Shown in pieces: positions 34,917 through 43,426 of a stretch of DNA of 64,000 nt (its first letter is position 1; each line of letters opens with the position of its first letter). This stretch comes from Pseudochelatococcus lubricantis. GTDB taxonomy: Bacteria > Pseudomonadota > Alphaproteobacteria > Rhizobiales > Beijerinckiaceae. The notes beneath the pieces were generated by a model. The model ran no database searches. It was given only the letters and a program-made list of their open reading frames with translations, and was not told the DNA's origin. The stretch covers positions 496,001 to 560,000 of the forward strand of contig NZ_JBHLXC010000006.1 of assembly GCF_042432495.1 (NCBI RefSeq), read 5' to 3'. Both the position numbers and the translations under genes were made by a program.

Positions 34917-34938
34917 GCGGGCGGCTTCGGCCGCCCGC
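34917..34938 (-). other. Intercistronic stem-loop between paaA and paaB
   Basis: GCGGGCGGC and GCCGCCCGC are perfect 9-base arms around a 4-base loop (CGAA on the transcript). On the minus strand it is followed by an A-run, not a U-run, and then the paaB ribosome site, so it is a stability or processing element of the operon mRNA, not a terminator. Confidence 0.7.
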
Positions 34939-34960
34939 CGTTATTCATCGGTCCTCGGCG

Positions 34961-35959
34961 TTACTCGGCAGCGATCTTCGCAGCGGCGCGACGCGCCTCG
35001 GCCTTCTCCGCATGGGCGACGAGACCGTCGCGGAACCAGGCACCGTCCTCCCACGCCTTCACCCGCGCGCCGAGCCGCTCCCTGTTGCAGGGGCCGTTGC
35101 CGGCGAGGACGTCGTAGAACTCGCTCCAGTCGGGCTCCGAGAAGTCGTAGCCGCCCTTCTCCTCGTTCCACTTCAGGTGCTGATCGGGGACGGTCAGGCC
35201 GAGGTATTCGGCCTGCGGCACGGTCTGGTCGACGAATTTCTGGCGTAGCTCGTCGTTGGTGTTGATCTTGATCTTCCACGCCATCGACTGCGCGGAATGG
35301 ACCGAATCCTTGTCGGACGGGCCGAACATCATCAGCGCCGGATACCAGAAGCGGTTCAGCGCGTCCTGCGCCATGGCCTTCTGCTCAGGCGTGCCCCGCG
35401 CCATCTTCATCATGATGTCGTAGCCCTGACGCTGGTGGAAGCTCTCCTCCTTGCAGATGCGGATCATCGCCCGGCTGTAGGGGCCGAAGGAGGTGCGCTG
35501 CAGCGGCACCTGGTTCATGATCGCCGCGCCGTCGACGAGCCAGCCCACCGCGCCGATATCGGCCCAGTTCAGGGTCGGATAGTTGAAGATCGACGAATAC
35601 TTCATGCTGCCGTTGTGCAGCTTCTCCAGCAGCTCGTCACGGCTGACGCCCAGTGTCTCCGCCGCGCAGTAGAGATAGAGCCCGTGGCCGGCCTCGTCCT
35701 GCACCTTCGCGAGCAGGATCGCCTTGCGCTCCAGCGTCGGCGCGCGGGTGATCCAGTTGCCCTCCGGGAGCTGGCCGACGATCTCGGAATGGGCATGCTG
35801 GCCGATCTGGCGGATCAACGTCTTGCGATAACCCTCCGGCATCCATTCCTTGGGCTCGATCTTCTCGCCCCGATCGATGCGCTCCTGAAAGGCGATCTCT
35901 TCCGGCGACATCTCCCCGCGCGGCTTCGCGCCCTCGGACTTGATAACCTGTGCGTACAT
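34961..35959 (-). CDS. paaA: Phenylacetyl-CoA epoxidase catalytic subunit PaaA
   Basis: The 332-residue diiron subunit that epoxidises the aromatic ring of phenylacetyl-CoA. Metal motifs are intact: VQDEAGHGLYLYC (ExxH) and KEESFHQRQGYDIM (second glutamate/histidine group), with the substrate region NYPTLNWADIGAVGWLVDG. Length is normal. It follows paaJ by 18 bp and precedes paaB by 70 bp, which contain a hairpin. Confidence 0.97.
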   Translation of the reverse strand: MYAQVIKSEGAKPRGEMSPEEIAFQERIDRGEKIEPKEWMPEGYRKTLIRQIGQHAHSEIVGQLPEGNWITRAPTLERKAILLAKVQDEAGHGLYLYCAAETLGVSRDELLEKLHNGSMKYSSIFNYPTLNWADIGAVGWLVDGAAIMNQVPLQRTSFGPYSRAMIRICKEESFHQRQGYDIMMKMARGTPEQKAMAQDALNRFWYPALMMFGPSDKDSVHSAQSMAWKIKINTNDELRQKFVDQTVPQAEYLGLTVPDQHLKWNEEKGGYDFSEPDWSEFYDVLAGNGPCNRERLGARVKAWEDGAWFRDGLVAHAEKAEARRAAAKIAAE

Positions 35960-35977
35960 GACCGAAACCTCCCTTTT

Positions 35978-37183
35978 TCAGACACGTTCGATGATGACGG
36001 CGATGCCCTGACCCACGCCGATGCACATGGTGCAGAGCGCATAGCGGCCGCCGGTGCGATGAAGCTGATACGTCGCCGTAGTGACGAGACGGGCGCCCGA
36101 CATGCCGAGCGGGTGGCCGAGAGCGATAGCGCCGCCATTGGGGTTCACATGCGCGGCATCGTCCGGCAGGCCGAGTGCGCGCAGCACCGCGAGCGACTGG
36201 GCAGCAAAGGCCTCGTTGAGTTCGATGACATCCATCCGGTCGAGGCCAAGCCCCGTGCGGGCGAGCACCTTGCGCACCGCGGGCACCGGCCCCACACCCA
36301 TGATGCGCGGCTCGACACCCGCCGCCGCCATGGCGACGATGCGGGCCTTCGGCGTCAGCCCCTGCTTCTCCGCCGCCGCGCCGGACAGGATCAGCAGCGC
36401 CGCCGCGCCGTCGTTGACGCCCGAGGCGTTGCCCGCGGTCACCGTCAGGTCCGGACCGTTCACGCCCTTCAGCTTCGCCAGCGCCTCCAGCGTCACGCCG
36501 GGTCGCGGATGCTCGTCGGTGTCGACGACGACGGGATCGCCCTTCCTCTGCGGGATCGTGACCGGCACGATCTCGTCGCGGAACACACCCCGCTCCTGAG
36601 CGGCAGCCCAGCGCTGCTGGCTGCGCACCGCGAAAGCGTCCTGATCGGCGCGGCTGATACCGAAATCGGCGGCCACGTTATCCGCCGTCTCCGGCATGGA
36701 ATGCGTGCCGAATTCCTTCTTCAGCGCCGGGTTCGTGAACCGCCAGCCGATGGTGGTGTCGTAGATGGCATTGGCGCGCGAAAAGGCGGTTTCCGCCTTC
36801 GGGATAACGAAGGGCGCGCGCGTCATGCTTTCCACGCCGCCGGCGAGGACGAAATCGCAATCTCCCGCCCGGATGGCCCGCGCGGCCATGCCGACCGCGT
36901 CCATGCCCGAACCGCACAGCCGGTTCACCGTCGTGCCCGGCACCCCCACGGGCAGGCCCGCCAGCAGCGCCGCCATGCGGCCCACGTTGCGGTTATCTTC
37001 GCCCGCCTGATTGGCGCAGCCGTAGATCAGATCGTCCACGGCAGACCAGTCCACGTCCGGATTGCGCTCCACCAGCGCCTTGAGCGGCACCGCGGCCAGA
37101 TCGTCCGCCCGCACGGAGGCCAGCGCCCCGCCATAACGGCCCACGGGCGTGCGCACGGCATCGCAGATGAAGGCTTCCGGCAT
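35978..37183 (-). CDS. paaJ: 3-oxoadipyl-CoA/3-oxo-5,6-dehydrosuberyl-CoA thiolase
   Basis: A 401-residue thiolase with acyl-accepting cysteine in NRLCGSGMDAVGMAA, the GGVESMTRAPFVI segment, the His of ALGHPLGMSGARL and the second cysteine in CTMCIGVGQG. In this pathway it cleaves the 3-oxo-CoA intermediates twice, giving acetyl-CoA and succinyl-CoA. It is very similar in layout to PcaF, so the name could be pcaF. First gene of the big paa operon, with operator copy B 53 bp upstream. Confidence 0.93.
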   Translation of the reverse strand: MPEAFICDAVRTPVGRYGGALASVRADDLAAVPLKALVERNPDVDWSAVDDLIYGCANQAGEDNRNVGRMAALLAGLPVGVPGTTVNRLCGSGMDAVGMAARAIRAGDCDFVLAGGVESMTRAPFVIPKAETAFSRANAIYDTTIGWRFTNPALKKEFGTHSMPETADNVAADFGISRADQDAFAVRSQQRWAAAQERGVFRDEIVPVTIPQRKGDPVVVDTDEHPRPGVTLEALAKLKGVNGPDLTVTAGNASGVNDGAAALLILSGAAAEKQGLTPKARIVAMAAAGVEPRIMGVGPVPAVRKVLARTGLGLDRMDVIELNEAFAAQSLAVLRALGLPDDAAHVNPNGGAIALGHPLGMSGARLVTTATYQLHRTGGRYALCTMCIGVGQGIAVIIERV

Positions 37184-37234
37184 ATGTCATTCCTCCCTTG
37201 TGTTCTTTAGGTCGCCGATATGCGCTGCATTCAG

Positions 37235-37254
37235 TGACCGATCGGTCGATGTAT
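37235..37254 (+). promoter_or_regulatory. Palindromic operator, copy B, upstream of paaJABCDE
   Basis: The perfect 12 bp palindrome GACCGATCGGTC (37236-37247) lies 53-64 bp upstream of paaJ. It shares with copy A at 25936 the extended consensus TGACCGRYCGGTCGRTKTAT. On the minus strand a TAATAC (-10-like) sits just upstream (37251-37256), so a bound repressor would cover the promoter start. The remaining intergenic part up to 37351 is strikingly AT-rich. Confidence 0.65.
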
Positions 37255-37351
37255 TAGGCATCAAAAATACATCACGCGCAACATAAAAATAACAATTATA
37301 ATGTGATGTTTTGAGGCCTGATAGCGGAGTGAAAATTTTTATTATTCGGAA

Positions 37352-38245
37352 TCAATCTGTTGGGTGATATTCTTCACGTTCGAGCCTTTCCAGTCTCAGT
37401 GCCGTCCCCTCGGTCGAGGCCAGCAGCAAGCCGTCTGCGTCCTGGAAATGCCGCCCGATATAAATGTCGGATGCCGGCGCAAGCGTACGGTAGAGCGTGA
37501 CGAAAAGCGCCCTGCACTGCCGCCCCGGCCAGTCGGCGGGCAGCGCGGCGGATGGCAGGCGCGGATCGCGCAGCGCTACTGCGCGGTATTGGTCGACAAG
37601 CCGCAGGCGGAGCGCCAGCGCGGCGGCGCCGTCCGGCCCGTAGCCGCCGGAAAGCGCCTCCGCCAGCGGCGCGAACCGGTCGATCACGGCGCGATAACTG
37701 TTTGCGATTCCATCGAGTTCCCAGTATCTCGCAGCAAATTCCGGCAGGGCGGCGGCGCCTTTCAGCGTCTCCACGCGCATCAACAAGCCGTCGGGAGGGT
37801 CGAGATCCGCGCGGTCCGGCGCCAGTGCCAGTCCCGGCCCGATCCGCGCCCACGGGTCTCGCGGCAGTTCATCGGCGGCGTCGGCCCAGAGCAGCCAGCC
37901 GGCAGCGGGCGGCGGCGGCGCGAAGAGGATGCGGGCCGCGGCCGCGAACTCGCGCCGCGCCGCGGACGTCAGGCGGTAGAAACTGCGCCGGCCGCCGCGC
38001 TCGCCGAGGAGCCGGCCCGATGCCACAAGGCGCGACACCGCCGTGCGCACCAGGCTCTCGCTGATGCCATGCGCGGAACAGACCTCGATCAGCGTACCCA
38101 TCCAGAGCGTGCCGCCGCGCGGCTCGACCACGTCTCCGTAAACGGTGACGATGAAGGCCGCCGCCCTCGGCGCCTCAGCCGAGAGGATATCGTCCGCCAC
38201 CGCGGGCATTGCCGGCGCCTGGCCGGATCGTTCCACCTGTTCCAC
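37352..38245 (-). CDS. paaX: Phenylacetate repressor PaaX
   Basis: The 297-residue protein matches PaaX throughout: AAFIVTVYGDVVEPRGGTLW, ISESLVRTAVSRLVASGRL (winged-helix recognition) and GRRSFYRLTSAARREFAAAA, followed by the regulator's C-terminal domain. PaaX represses paa genes and is released by phenylacetyl-CoA. It lies upstream of paaJ in the same direction with 168 bp between. Having both PaaX and a TetR regulator in one cluster is unusual; each may control a different promoter. Confidence 0.9.
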   Translation of the reverse strand: MEQVERSGQAPAMPAVADDILSAEAPRAAAFIVTVYGDVVEPRGGTLWMGTLIEVCSAHGISESLVRTAVSRLVASGRLLGERGGRRSFYRLTSAARREFAAAARILFAPPPPAAGWLLWADAADELPRDPWARIGPGLALAPDRADLDPPDGLLMRVETLKGAAALPEFAARYWELDGIANSYRAVIDRFAPLAEALSGGYGPDGAAALALRLRLVDQYRAVALRDPRLPSAALPADWPGRQCRALFVTLYRTLAPASDIYIGRHFQDADGLLLASTEGTALRLERLEREEYHPTD

Positions 38246-38715
38246 AGTCTTCCCTCATTCGATACCTGGCTATCATGGCACAGAAACAGGCATATATGCC
38301 ATAAAGATGTAGCATAACATCGGGACAGCGACCTGCCGCCGCCCGTCTGCCGGCGATCCCCACCGGCGCCTCAGCGGGGCTGAAGACCCGAAACAGCCGG
38401 TGTTTTATCAGGCGTTTGCTCACCAAAGACGCACTTTCCTTTTATCGAGGCTTCAATTACCGTCTGCGGCCAGCAAGGGGTGAGTCTGCGGAAGGCGGTC
38501 GCGCGGGCAGTTCAGCGGTGCCGGAAGGCTCCGGGGGACGCCGGCGCTTGAACTCGTCTTGCGCAGTCTTGGCAATGCCGGATCGGCCCGTTCCGATCCC
38601 AAGATCAGAGCAGTGAAAAATGGTCCACGGGATCGGTCGCCGCGGGTTCGACGAGGACGCCGCGGCAGCAAGTGCGGGTAACGAGCCGGCGCCTGTTGCG
38701 GTGGCTGACGAGGCA
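38246..38715. other. Divergent intergenic region between paaX and the peptide synthetase gene
   Basis: Apart from the palindrome at 38289, no gene or repeat was recognised in these 470 bp. The synthetase frame is open from 38620, so up to 96 bp at the right side could be coding if the earlier ATG is used. Confidence 0.45.
38289..38300 (+). promoter_or_regulatory. Palindrome upstream of paaX
   Basis: GGCATATATGCC is a perfect 12 bp palindrome 44 bp before the paaX start; outer TGGCA/TGCCA bases add to the symmetry. It may be an autoregulatory site or part of the promoter. Only symmetry and position support it. Confidence 0.3.
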
Positions 38716-41700
38716 ATGGCGAACACGCGGCCCCAGATATTGGCGGGCGCCGATTTCGCCGATCAGGGTCGTCCCGTCGAGCGACTGGACGGACTGTTCG
38801 AGCAGCTTGCGGAGAGCTTCGGCCCGTGTCCGGCCGTGATCGACGGCGGGCGCACCTGGACCTATCGGGAAATCGAGACGCGCGCCAACCAGCTCGCGCG
38901 CCTCCTCGTCGAGCGGGGCGTGAAGCCCGGCGATCGGGTGGGCCTCCTGCTCGACCGCTCCGCCGAGACCTACGCGCTTCTGCTCGCCGTCATGAAGGCA
39001 AGGGCCGCCTATGTGCCGCTCGCCACCGCCTTCCCGCACGAGCGGATCGCCTTCATTCTGGAGGATGCGGGAGTCGGCCTCGTGGTCACGATCCGCGCTT
39101 ACGAGAGCCGGGTGGAAGGACTGCCCGTGCCCCACGTGCTGCTCGACGCGGTCGCGGCAGAGGTCGACGCGCAATCCGGCGCGCCGCTGCTGGCCCACGA
39201 GGTGGCGGCCACGACGGACAAGGTCTGCTACATCCTCTACACCTCCGGCACGACCGGCAAGCCGAAGGGTGTGGCGGTTGAGCACCGGAGCATCTGCAAC
39301 TTTGTGCGCGTCGCGGCCGCCAGCTACGGCTACAGGCCGGGCGACCGCGTCTATCAGGGCATGACCATCGCCTTCGACTTCTCGGTGGAGGAGATTTGGG
39401 TGCCGCTGGCGGCGGGCGCGACGGTGGTGCCGGCGCCGGGCAGCCTCACCCTCATCGGCGAGGAGCTGGCTGACTTCCTGCGGACGAACGCCGTCACCTG
39501 CATGGCCTGCAGCCCGACGCTGCTCTCCTCCATCGAAAGCGAGGTGCCGGACCTGCGCCTGCTGCTCGTGGGCGGCGAGGCGTGCCCGCACAATCTGGTG
39601 GTGCGCTGGTCGAAGCCGGGGCGGCAAATCCTCAACACCTACGGCCCCACCGAGGCGACGGTGACGGCGACGATGGGCGTGCTCACGCCGGACGGCGCGG
39701 TCACCATCGGCGCGCCGCTGCCCACATACTCCATCGTCATTCTGGACCCGACGGAGCCCGCTCTCGCCGCGCCTGGGGAACTCGGCGAGATCGGCATCGC
39801 CGGCATCGGGCTTGCGGTGGGCTACCTCAACCGGCCGGACCTCACCCAGCAGAAGTTCGTCCCGGATTTCCTCGACCTGCCGAACAACCCGTCAAGGCGC
39901 ATCTACCGCACGGGCGACCTCGGGCGCATCAACGGGCAGGGCCAGATCGAGTATCGCGGACGCATCGACACGCAGGTGAAAATTCGCGGCTACCGTATCG
40001 AACTCGGCGAGATCGAGGCGGTGCTGCTCGACCAGCCGGCCATCGGGCAAGCCGCCGCCACGACCTGGGAAGTCGAACCCGGCCGTGTGGAACTCGTCGC
40101 CTATTACGCGCTCAAGAGCGGCCTCCCCACACTCTCCCGCGCCGACATCGCCCGGGAGCTGAAGCGGCGCCTGCCGGATTACATGGTGCCGGCCTATCTG
40201 GAAGAACTGCCGACCATTCCCATGACGGTCTCCAACAAGGCCGATCTGCGGCAGTTGCCGAAGCCGACGAGCACGCGGCTTTCCGCCGAGCGGCCGGTGG
40301 TACCGCCTGCCAACGACGACGAGCGGTTTCTCGCGGGCATTCTCGCGGACGTGCTGAAACTCGACGAAGTGTCCGTCGAGGACCATTTCTTCGACGACCT
40401 CGGCGCCAACTCCCTGCTCATGGCGTGGTTCTGCACCCGCGTGCGCGCGAGGGAGGGGTGGGCTGCCACCTCCATGCGGGACATCTACCTTCATCCCAGC
40501 GTGGCGCTCCTCGCGCGGCATCTGCGCAGGCCGGAGCAGGAGGCCGCGACCCCTGTCGAGCCCGAGCCAACGCACGAAGCCTCGGCCCTCGCCTACTGGA
40601 CCTGCGGCGCCGCCCAGCTATTTTTCTACGGAATCTACAGCTTCTTCGGGCTATGGGCGCTCGATCGCGGCCTCGACTGGGTCTATGTCAAGCTTGAGGA
40701 GCCGCTGCATCTCTATCTGCGTTGCGCGGTGCTGGCGGCAGCCCTGTTCTTCGGCATGTCGGCGATCTCAATCATCGGCAAATGGCTGCTGATCGGCCGC
40801 TGGAAAGCGGAATCCTTCCCCATCTGGAGCGTGCGTTATTATCGCTTCTGGGTGGTGAAGACGCTGATCCGCAGCGCGCCCGTCGTGCTGTTTCGCGGCA
40901 GCCCGCTCTACAGCCTTTATCTGCAACTGCTCGGGGCTCGCCTCGGCCGCAACACCGCCATCGAATGCCGTCTCGTGCCGGTCTGCACGGATCTCATCTC
41001 CCTCGGCGACAGCGCCATCCTGCGCAAGGATTCCATTGTTCTGGGCTATCGCGCGCAGTCGGGCTACATCCACACCGGGCCGGTGAACGTCGGGCGTGGC
41101 GCGTTCGTGGGCGAGGCGAGCGTGCTCGACATCCACACCGCCATGGGCGACGGCGCGCAGCTCGGCCACGCCTCGTCGCTCCAGAGCGGACAGAGCGTTC
41201 CGGCGGGCGAGACGTGGCATGGCTCGCCGGCAGTGCCCACGACGGCGGACTATCGCAAGGTTCCGGACATGCCCTGCTCGAAGGCCCGCCGCATCCTCTA
41301 CGAGGCGGTCCAGCTGGTCGGGCTGTTTGCCGTCGTCACGCCGCTGCCCCTGCTTTTCCTGAGCGCCTGGGAATATGTGAGCGACGACTTCGAGGAAACG
41401 GTCGGCCTCGTGCTGGCCTCCTCCACCATCACGCTGTTCGGCTCCATCGCTGTGATACTCGCCTCGGGGGCGGTGTTGCCACGCCTGTTCCGGCCGTTCC
41501 TGAAGCCGGGCCGGACCTACTCGCTTTATGGCCTCCATTTCTGGTTGCAGACGCTGGTGGCGTGGTCGAGCAATTCCCGCTTCCTGAACGTGGTGTTCGG
41601 TGACAGCTCGGCGGTGGTGCACTACATGCGCGCCATCGGCTGGAACCTCGACAAGGTGGAGCAGACCGGCTCCAACTTCGGCACCAACCAGCAGCACGAC

Positions 41701-42732
41701 AACCCGCTGCTGTGCGAGGTCGGCGCCGGCACCATCGTGTCGGACGGCCTTTCCATGATCAACATGTACAAGTCCGCATCTGCCTTCCGCCTGGAGCATA
41801 CACGGATCGGCGAGCGCAACTATCTCGGCAACAACATCTATTACCCGCCGGATGCGCGCACGGGCGCCAACTGCCTGCTCGGCACCAAGGTCATGATCCC
41901 GGTCGACGGCCCGGTGAGGGAAAACGTCGGCCTGCTCGGTTCGCCTTCCTTCGCGATCCCGCGCATGGTGGAACGCGACAAGGCGCTGATCGGCTCTTTC
42001 GACGAGGGCGAGCGGAGCAGGCGCCTGCCCGGCAAGAACCGGCACAACGCCGCCACCGCCCTGCTTTACCTCGTGGGGCAATGGTTCGCGCTGTTCGTGA
42101 GCATGCTGATCTGGGACCGGGCGCTCAACTACTACGCGGAGTGGGGGGCGGCGGCGCTTTTCGTGGCGACGATCCTGACCTCGGCCATCGTCATTCCGTT
42201 CTTCATCCTGCTCGAACGGGCGAGCCTCGGCTTCGGGCGGCTCAGGCCGCAGATGGTCACCATTTACGATCCCCGCTTCTGGTCGCACGAACGCCACTGG
42301 AAGCTGTCGGACTCGCCCGTCGCCCGCCTGTTCGGCGGCACGCCCTTCCGGCCGATGATCCTGCGCCTCATGGGCGCGAAGGTCGGCCGGCGGGTTTACG
42401 ATGCCGGCAGCATCATCACAGAGCGCTCGCTGGTCGAGATCGGCGACGGCGCAACCCTCAACGAAGCCTGCGTCATTCAGGCGCATTCGCTGGAAGAAGG
42501 CGTGTTCAAGTCCGACCGCGTGCATGTCGGCAGCGGCAGCACCCTCGCGCCGGCTGCCTTCATCCATTACGGCGTGAGCGTGGGCGACGGGGCGGTGGTG
42601 GACGCGGATTCGTTCGTCATGAAGGGCGAGACCATCGAGGCCGGCACCGCGTGGCGCGGCAACCCCGCGAAGCTTCATCGCCTTCTCACGCCGGTCCGCG
42701 ACGTCGCCCCTTCCCGGGCGGACGCTGCCTGA
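38716..42732 (+). CDS. Pls/PosA-family single-module nonribosomal peptide synthetase with six membrane helices
   Basis: A 1338-residue synthetase with the domain order of epsilon-poly-lysine synthetase. The adenylation domain (about 40-510) has LYTSGTTGKPKG, AFDFSVEEIW, NTYGPTEA, YRTGDLGR, VKIRGYRIELGEIE and NKADL. The carrier domain follows (LGANSLL, serine near 566). Then come three pairs of membrane helices (near 630-700, 860-920, 1110-1165), alternating with three left-handed-helix acyltransferase-like domains (near 735-830, 1000-1080, 1210-1310). No condensation or thioesterase domain is present. Pls-type enzymes polymerise one basic amino acid by repeated condensation at the membrane. 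My hand-read specificity code is D-F-E-A-L-G-T-V-T-K; Glu at 239 and Gly at 301 resemble lysine/ornithine codes. I prefer the ATG at 38716 (AGG upstream); 38620 is possible. Confidence 0.88.
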   Translation: MANTRPQILAGADFADQGRPVERLDGLFEQLAESFGPCPAVIDGGRTWTYREIETRANQLARLLVERGVKPGDRVGLLLDRSAETYALLLAVMKARAAYVPLATAFPHERIAFILEDAGVGLVVTIRAYESRVEGLPVPHVLLDAVAAEVDAQSGAPLLAHEVAATTDKVCYILYTSGTTGKPKGVAVEHRSICNFVRVAAASYGYRPGDRVYQGMTIAFDFSVEEIWVPLAAGATVVPAPGSLTLIGEELADFLRTNAVTCMACSPTLLSSIESEVPDLRLLLVGGEACPHNLVVRWSKPGRQILNTYGPTEATVTATMGVLTPDGAVTIGAPLPTYSIVILDPTEPALAAPGELGEIGIAGIGLAVGYLNRPDLTQQKFVPDFLDLPNNPSRRIYRTGDLGRINGQGQIEYRGRIDTQVKIRGYRIELGEIEAVLLDQPAIGQAAATTWEVEPGRVELVAYYALKSGLPTLSRADIARELKRRLPDYMVPAYLEELPTIPMTVSNKADLRQLPKPTSTRLSAERPVVPPANDDERFLAGILADVLKLDEVSVEDHFFDDLGANSLLMAWFCTRVRAREGWAATSMRDIYLHPSVALLARHLRRPEQEAATPVEPEPTHEASALAYWTCGAAQLFFYGIYSFFGLWALDRGLDWVYVKLEEPLHLYLRCAVLAAALFFGMSAISIIGKWLLIGRWKAESFPIWSVRYYRFWVVKTLIRSAPVVLFRGSPLYSLYLQLLGARLGRNTAIECRLVPVCTDLISLGDSAILRKDSIVLGYRAQSGYIHTGPVNVGRGAFVGEASVLDIHTAMGDGAQLGHASSLQSGQSVPAGETWHGSPAVPTTADYRKVPDMPCSKARRILYEAVQLVGLFAVVTPLPLLFLSAWEYVSDDFEETVGLVLASSTITLFGSIAVILASGAVLPRLFRPFLKPGRTYSLYGLHFWLQTLVAWSSNSRFLNVVFGDSSAVVHYMRAIGWNLDKVEQTGSNFGTNQQHDNPLLCEVGAGTIVSDGLSMINMYKSASAFRLEHTRIGERNYLGNNIYYPPDARTGANCLLGTKVMIPVDGPVRENVGLLGSPSFAIPRMVERDKALIGSFDEGERSRRLPGKNRHNAATALLYLVGQWFALFVSMLIWDRALNYYAEWGAAALFVATILTSAIVIPFFILLERASLGFGRLRPQMVTIYDPRFWSHERHWKLSDSPVARLFGGTPFRPMILRLMGAKVGRRVYDAGSIITERSLVEIGDGATLNEACVIQAHSLEEGVFKSDRVHVGSGSTLAPAAFIHYGVSVGDGAVVDADSFVMKGETIEAGTAWRGNPAKLHRLLTPVRDVAPSRADAA

Positions 42733-42751
42733 AGCCCGGGATGGCGAGACG

Positions 42752-43234
42752 ATGGACCGCGAAACCTCTCCGCCGCCCGCCGTTCGCCTCGTTCCCGTGA
42801 CGGCGGCCAACCGCGAGGCCGTGGTGGCCCTCGAACTCGCGCCCGGGCAAGTGGACTGGTTGGCGGGCAACGCCGAGTCGCTCGACGAGGCCGATCACGA
42901 TCCCGACGCCCGCCCCCGCGTTGTGATGGCGCAGGCGCGCATCGTCGGATTTCTCATGTACGAGGCGCCGGCGGACGACGACGAGGCGCGGATCTACCGC
43001 TTCATGATCGACAGCGCCGTTCAGGGCCGCGGCTATGGACGCGCCGCCCTGCGCGCGGTGCTGGAAGAAATTGCCGCGCTCCGCCATGTGCGCCGGGTCT
43101 CAATCTGCTACATGCCGGACAACGAGGGAGCGCGCCGCCTCTATGGTGCCGCAGGCTTTCTTGAGGAAGGGCTGGACGAGGACGGCGAGATGGTCGCCGG
43201 CATGAGCCTGCCCGCCGGCGGAAACGGCCTTTAG
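42752..43234 (+). CDS. GNAT acetyltransferase of the polyamine (BltD/SpeG-like) type
   Basis: The 160-residue GNAT enzyme has the acetyl-CoA loop VQGRGYGRAALRAVLEE and the segment IYRFMIDSAVQGRGYG common to diamine/spermine acetyltransferases of the Blt type, plus GQVDWLAGNAESLDEA near the N-terminus and ICYMPDNEGARRLYGAAGF. It starts 19 bp after the synthetase stop, so the two are cotranscribed. Acetylating a cationic peptide, its monomer or a polyamine, either to tailor the product or for self-protection, is an attractive inference. Its TAG stop codon is the first part of a dispersed palindromic repeat. Confidence 0.8.
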   Translation: MDRETSPPPAVRLVPVTAANREAVVALELAPGQVDWLAGNAESLDEADHDPDARPRVVMAQARIVGFLMYEAPADDDEARIYRFMIDSAVQGRGYGRAALRAVLEEIAALRHVRRVSICYMPDNEGARRLYGAAGFLEEGLDEDGEMVAGMSLPAGGNGL

Positions 43235-43300
43235 AATCTGTCCTGTTTACGTTGAAACAGGGCAGATTCTAGGTTCCTTATCTTGAGCGAATTCTGATCG
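43232..43300 (+). repeat. Dispersed palindromic intergenic repeat, left copy
   Basis: TAGAATCTGTCCTGTTT, six bases, then AAACAGGGCAGATTCTA form a 17 bp hairpin with one G-T pair. A conserved tail follows (GGTTCCTTAT, one variable base, TTGAGCGAATTCTGATCG). It lies in a convergent gap between the acetyltransferase and aliA genes and supplies the acetyltransferase stop codon. The copy at 50671 has the same orientation. It can act as a bidirectional transcription end. Confidence 0.9.
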
Positions 43301-43426
43301 GAACCCGTGATCGGAACAATCCCCGCCAGACTGTGGGCCTGACGGGGTCGTGTGCCTTGTCCGGTGGCGCAGACGCGATTCAGGCGCATGTTGCCCGGCG
43401 GATCGAGATCGCGGGCGGTGTGCCGT

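Noticed and set aside
34917..34938. Terminator between paaA and paaB
   Set aside because: The T-run lies on the wrong side for the minus-strand transcript; kept as an intercistronic hairpin instead.
35297..37210. 637-residue open frame opposite paaA and the thiolase gene
   Set aside because: Spans two well-supported genes and their gap on the other strand; no domain and no ribosome site.
40768..42870. 700-residue open frame opposite the peptide synthetase gene
   Set aside because: Composition is Arg/His/Gly-rich with no family pattern, and it mirrors the third codon positions of the real gene; a high-GC shadow.
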